Assembly: GCF_040649515.1 (NCBI RefSeq)
Contig: NZ_JBEZFP010000216.1
Coordinates: forward strand, 1-9,962
Origin: Yinghuangia elevatio
GTDB taxonomy: Bacteria > Actinomycetota > Actinomycetes > Streptomycetales > Streptomycetaceae
Reading direction: 5' to 3'
DNA length: 9,962 nucleotides
Part shown: one piece after another, positions 5,895-9,962 of the stretch
Layout: each line of letters opens with the position of its first letter
Position numbering within the stretch: the first letter of the stretch is position 1
Translations under genes and position numbers: made by a program
Notes under the pieces: generated by a model
Databases searched by the model: none
Told to the model about the DNA's origin: nothing
The model's input: only the letters and a program-made list of their open reading frames with translations

Positions 5895-7169
5895 CTACTC
5901 CTTGGGTTCCGGCCCGACGTGGGCGGCGGGCGGGAAGGGGACGAGGACCACGGTGATGTTGTCGGCGCCCCCGGACTGGAGGGCGTAGTCGGTCAGTGCC
6001 CGTGCGGCGCGCATCGGCTGCGCGAGACCGTAGGGCAGCGCGAAGGCGGAGAGCGTCTGCGCCGCCTGCACGTAGTTCCACAACCCGTCGCTGCACAGCA
6101 GCACCGCGCCGGGCGTGTTGGGCCGGAGCGTCATGACGCGCGCCCGTACCTCGCCCGCGTCGGCGCCGAGCCAGGACACGATGGCGTGTGCGCGGCTGTC
6201 GGCGTACGCCTGGGCCTCGGTCAACTGGCCGCACGCGACCATGCGCGCGGCCCACGAGTCGTCCTCGGTCAGCAGCGCAGAAGGCGTCGGCATGCGGATC
6301 GTGCTGTCCGCACTCACGGCCTCCGGGAACGCCGCGGGCGGCGGGGTCTCCGGCAGCGCGATGCGGACCGGCGTGTGGTCCGGCTCGGGTGCCGGCCGCG
6401 ACGGGCCGCCGGCCGGCAGCGTGCTGTCCTGGTCGCCCACCGGGTGGTCGTCGACGGAGAGCCAGTACGCACGGCTGTCGCCGACCCAGCCGATGGTGAC
6501 CGTCTCCGGGGTGACGACAGCCGAGACGTACGTGCACGCGGGTGCGTTCCCGTCCACGTCGCCCGGACCCGCCAGCCGGGCCACCGCACTTGCCGCCGCG
6601 GCGGCCGCCGCCCGGGTGGCCGCCTCCGGCCCGGCGCCGCCGCGCAGGGCGGCGACCAGCGCGGCACCGGCGGCGCGCGCTCCGGTGCTGGACGCGTCGT
6701 CGGGCCGCGGCGACGAGGAGACCCCGTCGCAGACGACCGCCACGACGCTCGGTCCGCCGTGCGGGGAATCGATGACCTCGACGGCCATCGCGTCCTCGTT
6801 GCGGCGGTGGCGCAGGCCGCGGTCGCTCATGCCGGCGGCGATGCGCAGGTCGGTGACGACCGAGTCGCGCGGGTTGTAGGCCCGGCCGCACGACTCGCAC
6901 CAGCCGTCCGCACCGATCGACGACGTCCGGCACGATCGGCACGTTGCGGTGGCGAACTCGCCTCTGCGCGGCGCGCGTTCGGCGACCGGCGGCGGAGGCG
7001 CGTGGCGCAGCTCGTAGCCGCACGCCTCGCAGAAGTTGTGGCCGGGTTGCGGCTGCACGCCGCAGCTCGGGCACCCGACGACCGCGCCCGGGGCGGATCC
7101 GGCGGGTGCGCCCACCGCCGGATCCGTCCCGTGCGACGCCTGGCCCGCACCCACGCCGATCACACCCAT
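5895..7169 (-). CDS. PP2C Ser/Thr phosphatase with two N-terminal zinc ribbons
   Basis: A 424-residue metal-dependent phosphatase that should remove phosphate placed by the neighbouring kinase. Seen: zinc ribbon 1 with C33/C36 (CPSC) and C47/C50 (CEAC), and zinc ribbon 2 with C77/C80 (CRSC) and C91/C94 (CESC). The PP2C domain, about 108-412, carries RHRRNEDA (120-127), VVCDGVSSS (145-153), WVGDSRAYW (228-236), LLCSDGLWNY (357-366) and GGADNITVVLV (400-410), so the metal-binding acids D148, D361 and D403 are present. Between GDSRAYW and LTEDDSW sits a Pro-rich insert of roughly 60 residues, where most bacterial PP2Cs have a short loop. There is no signal or membrane segment. The ATG at 7169 overlaps the kinase stop by 10 nt and has only a weak Shine-Dalgarno, suggesting coupled re-initiation; a GTG two codons in is an alternative start. 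Confidence 0.94.
   Translation of the reverse strand: MGVIGVGAGQASHGTDPAVGAPAGSAPGAVVGCPSCGVQPQPGHNFCEACGYELRHAPPPPVAERAPRRGEFATATCRSCRTSSIGADGWCESCGRAYNPRDSVVTDLRIAAGMSDRGLRHRRNEDAMAVEVIDSPHGGPSVVAVVCDGVSSSPRPDDASSTGARAAGAALVAALRGGAGPEAATRAAAAAAASAVARLAGPGDVDGNAPACTYVSAVVTPETVTIGWVGDSRAYWLSVDDHPVGDQDSTLPAGGPSRPAPEPDHTPVRIALPETPPPAAFPEAVSADSTIRMPTPSALLTEDDSWAARMVACGQLTEAQAYADSRAHAIVSWLGADAGEVRARVMTLRPNTPGAVLLCSDGLWNYVQAAQTLSAFALPYGLAQPMRAARALTDYALQSGGADNITVVLVPFPPAAHVGPEPKE
5898..5903 (-). promoter_or_regulatory. Ribosome binding site inside the phosphatase stop region
   Basis: AAGGAG, made of the last two sense codons (Lys-Glu) of the phosphatase gene, sits 8 nt before the VWA ATG. It sets that start and implies translational coupling of phosphatase and VWA synthesis. 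Confidence 0.8.
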
Positions 7170-9445
7170 GTCCGGGGCCGTACTTCGTTGGCCTTGTCCA
7201 CCAGTGCCACGCGTTCCTCCGTTGCGTCGACGTGCCGCGCGAGCGAGCGGAACGTGCGTTCGAGGGCGAACCGCAGCGGCCGCTCCGCCAACTCGCTGTC
7301 GAGCACGGTGCCGCCGCGCCCGGTCGCCCCGGGGCGCCCTTCGCGCACCCAGGCCAGTGCGGCGCCGAGGAGTTCGGCGGCGAGCCGGTCGTGCGCCTCC
7401 CCCTCGATCGGCAGGGCGTCCAGGCGGGCCGAGGCCTGCAGCAGGTCGTCCTCGAGAGGCTCGGCCGGGTCGCGGTCGCACACCCGGGTACGCAGGGCCG
7501 CGGTCTGCGCGGCGACGTAGTAGGCGACGGTGTCCGGCACGGACTCCAGCGTCGCCACGGCGCCCGCCCGGTCGCCGGAGGCGAGGCGGCAGCGGGCGAG
7601 GCCGAACGCCGCGCTCACGTACGACCGGTCGGTGCGCCACACCCCCTCGTACTCGCGTGCGGCTTGCGCGTGGTGGCCGTGCTGCTCCATGCAGACGCCG
7701 AGCGCGAGACGCGGCGCGCGCTCGCCCGGCAGCAGCGAGCGCACGGCGTCGAACGCGGCGAGCGCGTCGCTGACGCGGCCCTCGGAGAGCGCCGCCACAC
7801 CGCGGTACCAGAGCAGTCGCCAGTCGTCGGGGTCGACGTCGTCGAGGAACGCCTCGGCGCGCGTCACCAGTCCGCGTTCTATGCAGACGTACGCCAGGCG
7901 CAGCGTGGCCTCCACCGAGTCGACGCCGGCCGCGGTGAGTGCCGCCAGGAGTTCGTCCGGGTCGTTGGTCGGCAGCGAGGCGAGCAGGCCCGCGGCCGGG
8001 TCCGACGGGTCGACGCGCGGCACCGGCAGGCCGGCCGCGACGGCGACGGCGCCCGGGGCACCCGGGGAGTTCCAGGCCGCGACGTCGCTGTGCGCGACGC
8101 GGGTCTCGGGGCCGAACAGGCCCGACAGCGCGGGCCGGGGCTCGCCGGTGCGCTTGGCGACGACCTCGCGCAGTACGCCGAGGCACTGCTCGGCCATGTC
8201 GGCGGCGGTCGCGAACCGCTGCTCGGGGTCGGCGTGCGTGGCCCGCAGCAGCAGCCGGTGGTAGGACTCGAACTCCTCGAACAGCGGGACCGAACTCGCG
8301 GGCGGCAGCGAGGTCTTCCACTCCTTCGTGAAGTTCGCGAAGGGGAAGCTCAGTACCGCCATGGTGCGCCCGACCGTGTACAGGTCGGACTCGGGGGTCG
8401 GCCCCACATCACCGATCTCCGGCGCCTGGTAGCCGATCGTGCCGTAGATCGCGCCGTCCTCCTGGTCGACGTGCCGGACCGCGCCCATGTCGATGAGCGT
8501 GAGCTGGTCGTCGGTCTGGATGACGTTGTCCGGCTTGAAGTCGCAGTAGATCAGGCCGCGGCTGTGCAGGTGGCCGAAGGCCGGGAGGATCTCGATGGCG
8601 TAGGCGAGCACCTGTTCGAGCGGCAACACCGCGCGGCGGTCCTGCAGTTCGGTGCGGCGGCGCTCGACCAGGTCCTTGAGTGACATGCCGCCGATGTACT
8701 CCATGACGATGTACGTCTCGGGGTCGCCGGTGTAGCGGTCCTGGTGTGTGACCACGTTGTGGATCGTGACGATGTTGGCGTGCTGGACGTGCGCGAGGAC
8801 CCGCTGTTCGGCCAGGACCGCGTCGCGGGCGTCCTGGTCGCCGCTGCCGAGCAGGCCCTTGAGCACCACCCACTTGTCGTGCAGCACGGTGTCGATGGCC
8901 AGGTAGACCCAGCCGAAGCCGCCTCGGGCGAGGCAGCCGACCACGCGGTACTGGCCGACCATGTCGCCGGCTTCGAGCTTGGGTCCGAACGAGTAGGGCG
9001 TACGGTCGTACGGGCAGAAGCCGTTGGCGATGCCGGGCTTGCCGTCGCGCCCGCGGCCGACCGGGCGGCCGCAGTCCTCGTTGCGGCAGAAGCGCCTGTT
9101 CTCCGGTATCGCCGGGTCCTTCATGAGTATCGCGGCGGGATCGCGCACCGGGACGGCGGGGATCTCCACCAGGCCCGCGCCGAGCCGGCGGCCGACGGTG
9201 CCCCCGGCCTGGCGGCGCGAAGTGCGCCCCGAGGTCCGGCCCGACGTGACGCCGGACCGGGTGCCCGTCGCCGACCGACCGCTCGGGCCCAGGCCGCCGC
9301 CGAGGCCGCTCGCCAGGCCCGAGCCGCCCGCGGTGGCGGACTTGCCGGGATCCGTCGCGGCCTTGAGCGGCGCCCGACCGCAGTCGAGGCAGTAGCCGTC
9401 CTCGATGGCCCCGGTGCCGCAGTCGGAACGGTTACAGATCGTCAT
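7160..9445 (-). CDS. pknG: PknG-like Ser/Thr protein kinase with TPR region
   Basis: A 761-residue soluble kinase close in size and order to mycobacterial PknG (about 750). Seen: an N-terminal CX4C...CX2C knuckle (C4, C9, C19, C22), a Ser/Thr/Gly/Arg-rich linker (31-95), and a rubredoxin-like segment with C120, C125 and C144 whose fourth position is D147. The kinase domain (about 160-430) has glycine loop CLARGGFGWVYLA (171-183), K196 in VVLKGL, catalytic D302 in YCDFKPDN (non-RD type, as in PknG), and DMG at 319-321. FGPETRVAHSDV (444-455) and helical TPR-like repeats (about 500-750) follow, ending NEVRPRTWV. There is no transmembrane segment. In mycobacteria PknG phosphorylates the FHA protein GarA to control glutamate metabolism; here an FHA gene lies in the same series. 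ATG 9445 follows GGAAGG by 8 nt and overlaps the upstream gene by 14 nt. The family is very secure; the substrate is inferred. Confidence 0.95.
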   Translation of the reverse strand: MTICNRSDCGTGAIEDGYCLDCGRAPLKAATDPGKSATAGGSGLASGLGGGLGPSGRSATGTRSGVTSGRTSGRTSRRQAGGTVGRRLGAGLVEIPAVPVRDPAAILMKDPAIPENRRFCRNEDCGRPVGRGRDGKPGIANGFCPYDRTPYSFGPKLEAGDMVGQYRVVGCLARGGFGWVYLAIDTVLHDKWVVLKGLLGSGDQDARDAVLAEQRVLAHVQHANIVTIHNVVTHQDRYTGDPETYIVMEYIGGMSLKDLVERRRTELQDRRAVLPLEQVLAYAIEILPAFGHLHSRGLIYCDFKPDNVIQTDDQLTLIDMGAVRHVDQEDGAIYGTIGYQAPEIGDVGPTPESDLYTVGRTMAVLSFPFANFTKEWKTSLPPASSVPLFEEFESYHRLLLRATHADPEQRFATAADMAEQCLGVLREVVAKRTGEPRPALSGLFGPETRVAHSDVAAWNSPGAPGAVAVAAGLPVPRVDPSDPAAGLLASLPTNDPDELLAALTAAGVDSVEATLRLAYVCIERGLVTRAEAFLDDVDPDDWRLLWYRGVAALSEGRVSDALAAFDAVRSLLPGERAPRLALGVCMEQHGHHAQAAREYEGVWRTDRSYVSAAFGLARCRLASGDRAGAVATLESVPDTVAYYVAAQTAALRTRVCDRDPAEPLEDDLLQASARLDALPIEGEAHDRLAAELLGAALAWVREGRPGATGRGGTVLDSELAERPLRFALERTFRSLARHVDATEERVALVDKANEVRPRTWV

Positions 9446-9962
9446 TGCCCTCGCCTTCCCCCCTCGGCCCTTCGGCCCTCGTCGGGCCGCCGGTGTGTCC
9501 GACGCCGCCCGTTCCCGTCCCGGTCCCGCCCCCGGTGCTCGGCCCGGCGCCGGTCTCGTTGTGTATGCCCCGCCCGTCCACCCGAACCGCGCGATGGTGC
9601 ACAGGTCTTGGCGCGGTGACCGCGAGCTGGTACTCGCCGACGAGCCGGGACGCGTCGTCCAGGTCGCACGGCGCGCGCCAGAGCACGTCGTACGCCCGGT
9701 GGTGCAGCCCCTCCAGGACCTCGTCCTCGCCGCGCCCGCGGCCTCCCGCCATCGCACGGTACGCCTGGAGCAGCCCGCGGAGTTCGTCGCGGCGGGACAG
9801 CAGCGCCTCGAGTTCGCCGCGCGCCGCGCGCAGCCGCTCCCCGGCCGCCGACGCGTCGCGTTCCAGCGCGCTGAGGTGCGACGAAAGCTGCGGCCACGCG
9901 TCCCGGCGGCGCAGGTCGGCCACCTGCGCGGCGCGGGCGCGCAGCGCCGCGGCGGCGGCCGG
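9432..9962 (-). CDS. Coiled-coil protein, N-terminus outside window
   Basis: The last 176 residues of a gene that enters from the right edge. Seen: heptad-like Leu/Ala/Arg/Glu helices (LSALERDASAAGERLRAA and on through LEALLSRRDELRG) that should form a coiled coil. A compact segment follows, with RAYDVLWRAPCDLDDASRLV and EYQLAV. It ends with a Gly/Thr/Pro-rich, probably disordered tail and an acidic C-terminus. The frame is open to the edge and the only in-frame start near it, GTG 9923, lacks a ribosome binding site and interrupts the helix, so the gene is taken as partial. It overlaps the kinase start by 14 nt and heads the visible part of the operon. In mycobacterial PknG systems a membrane sensor (GlnX) acts upstream of the kinase; whether this protein plays that role cannot be told, since no membrane segment is visible in this part. 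Confidence 0.8.
   Translation of the reverse strand, partial: PAAAAALRARAAQVADLRRRDAWPQLSSHLSALERDASAAGERLRAARGELEALLSRRDELRGLLQAYRAMAGGRGRGEDEVLEGLHHRAYDVLWRAPCDLDDASRLVGEYQLAVTAPRPVHHRAVRVDGRGIHNETGAGPSTGGGTGTGTGGVGHTGGPTRAEGPRGEGEGNDDL

Noticed and set aside
5890..7074. Upstream extension of the VWA frame into the phosphatase gene
   Set aside because: The extension is Arg-rich shadow translation of the PP2C gene; the ATG at 5889 has AAGGAG and begins the family-like sequence.
5889..7520. Long plus-strand open frame of 543 codons opposite the phosphatase
   Set aside because: Same reason: a low-complexity shadow with no recognisable domain or ribosome binding site.
6944..8683. Long plus-strand open frame of 579 codons opposite the kinase and phosphatase
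   Set aside because: It mirrors the GC3 bias of the minus-strand genes, is Arg/Gly/Ala-rich without motifs, and the minus-strand products are unambiguous.

Overview
The window is very GC-rich throughout, and the coding frames show an almost exclusive G/C preference at third codon positions. Together with a PknG-type kinase and several paralogous small zinc ribbons, this points to a high-GC actinomycete, most likely Streptomycetales or a close relative. That placement is inferred from composition and gene content, not from a marker gene. I saw no rRNA, tRNA, CRISPR array, transposase or attachment site.

Layout, left to right. Positions 1-88 hold only a possible fragment of a leftward gene. 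Positions 89-709 (minus) encode a small class I SAM-dependent methyltransferase of the METTL7-like type. Across a 171-bp divergent spacer, 881-1537 (plus) encodes a DsbA/FrnE-type thioredoxin-fold oxidoreductase with a CPWC active site. It converges on 1578-3227 (minus), an exported or membrane-anchored GH20 beta-N-acetylhexosaminidase; a GC-rich stem-loop lies between the two stop codons.

The main feature is a leftward gene series covering 9962 to 3298: a coiled-coil protein cut by the right edge, a PknG-like Ser/Thr kinase with C-terminal TPR-like region, a PP2C phosphatase with two N-terminal zinc ribbons, a VWA-domain protein with an intact MIDAS site, and a protein with two zinc ribbons, a long Tyr/Gly/Gln/Pro-rich disordered region and a C-terminal FHA domain. 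The first three junctions are overlapped or nearly so (14-nt overlap, 10-nt overlap, 5-nt gap), so the first four genes are almost certainly one translationally coupled operon. The FHA gene follows after 93 bp with its own strong ribosome binding site.

These genes make up a complete phospho-threonine circuit: a writer (kinase), an eraser (PP2C), a reader (FHA) and a metal-dependent adhesion scaffold (VWA). Zinc ribbons recur in the kinase, the phosphatase and the FHA protein. The logic recalls two known arrangements: the TerY-P triad (VWA + PP2C + kinase) and the PpkA/PppA/Fha pathway of type VI secretion. Here it is built around a PknG-type kinase, whose mycobacterial relative controls central nitrogen/carbon metabolism through the FHA protein GarA. 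The combination, the degenerate rubredoxin-like knuckle of the kinase, the insert in the phosphatase, the Thr-rich VWA tail and the prion-like FHA partner are the most interesting things in the window. The sensor input, if encoded nearby, probably lies beyond the right edge.
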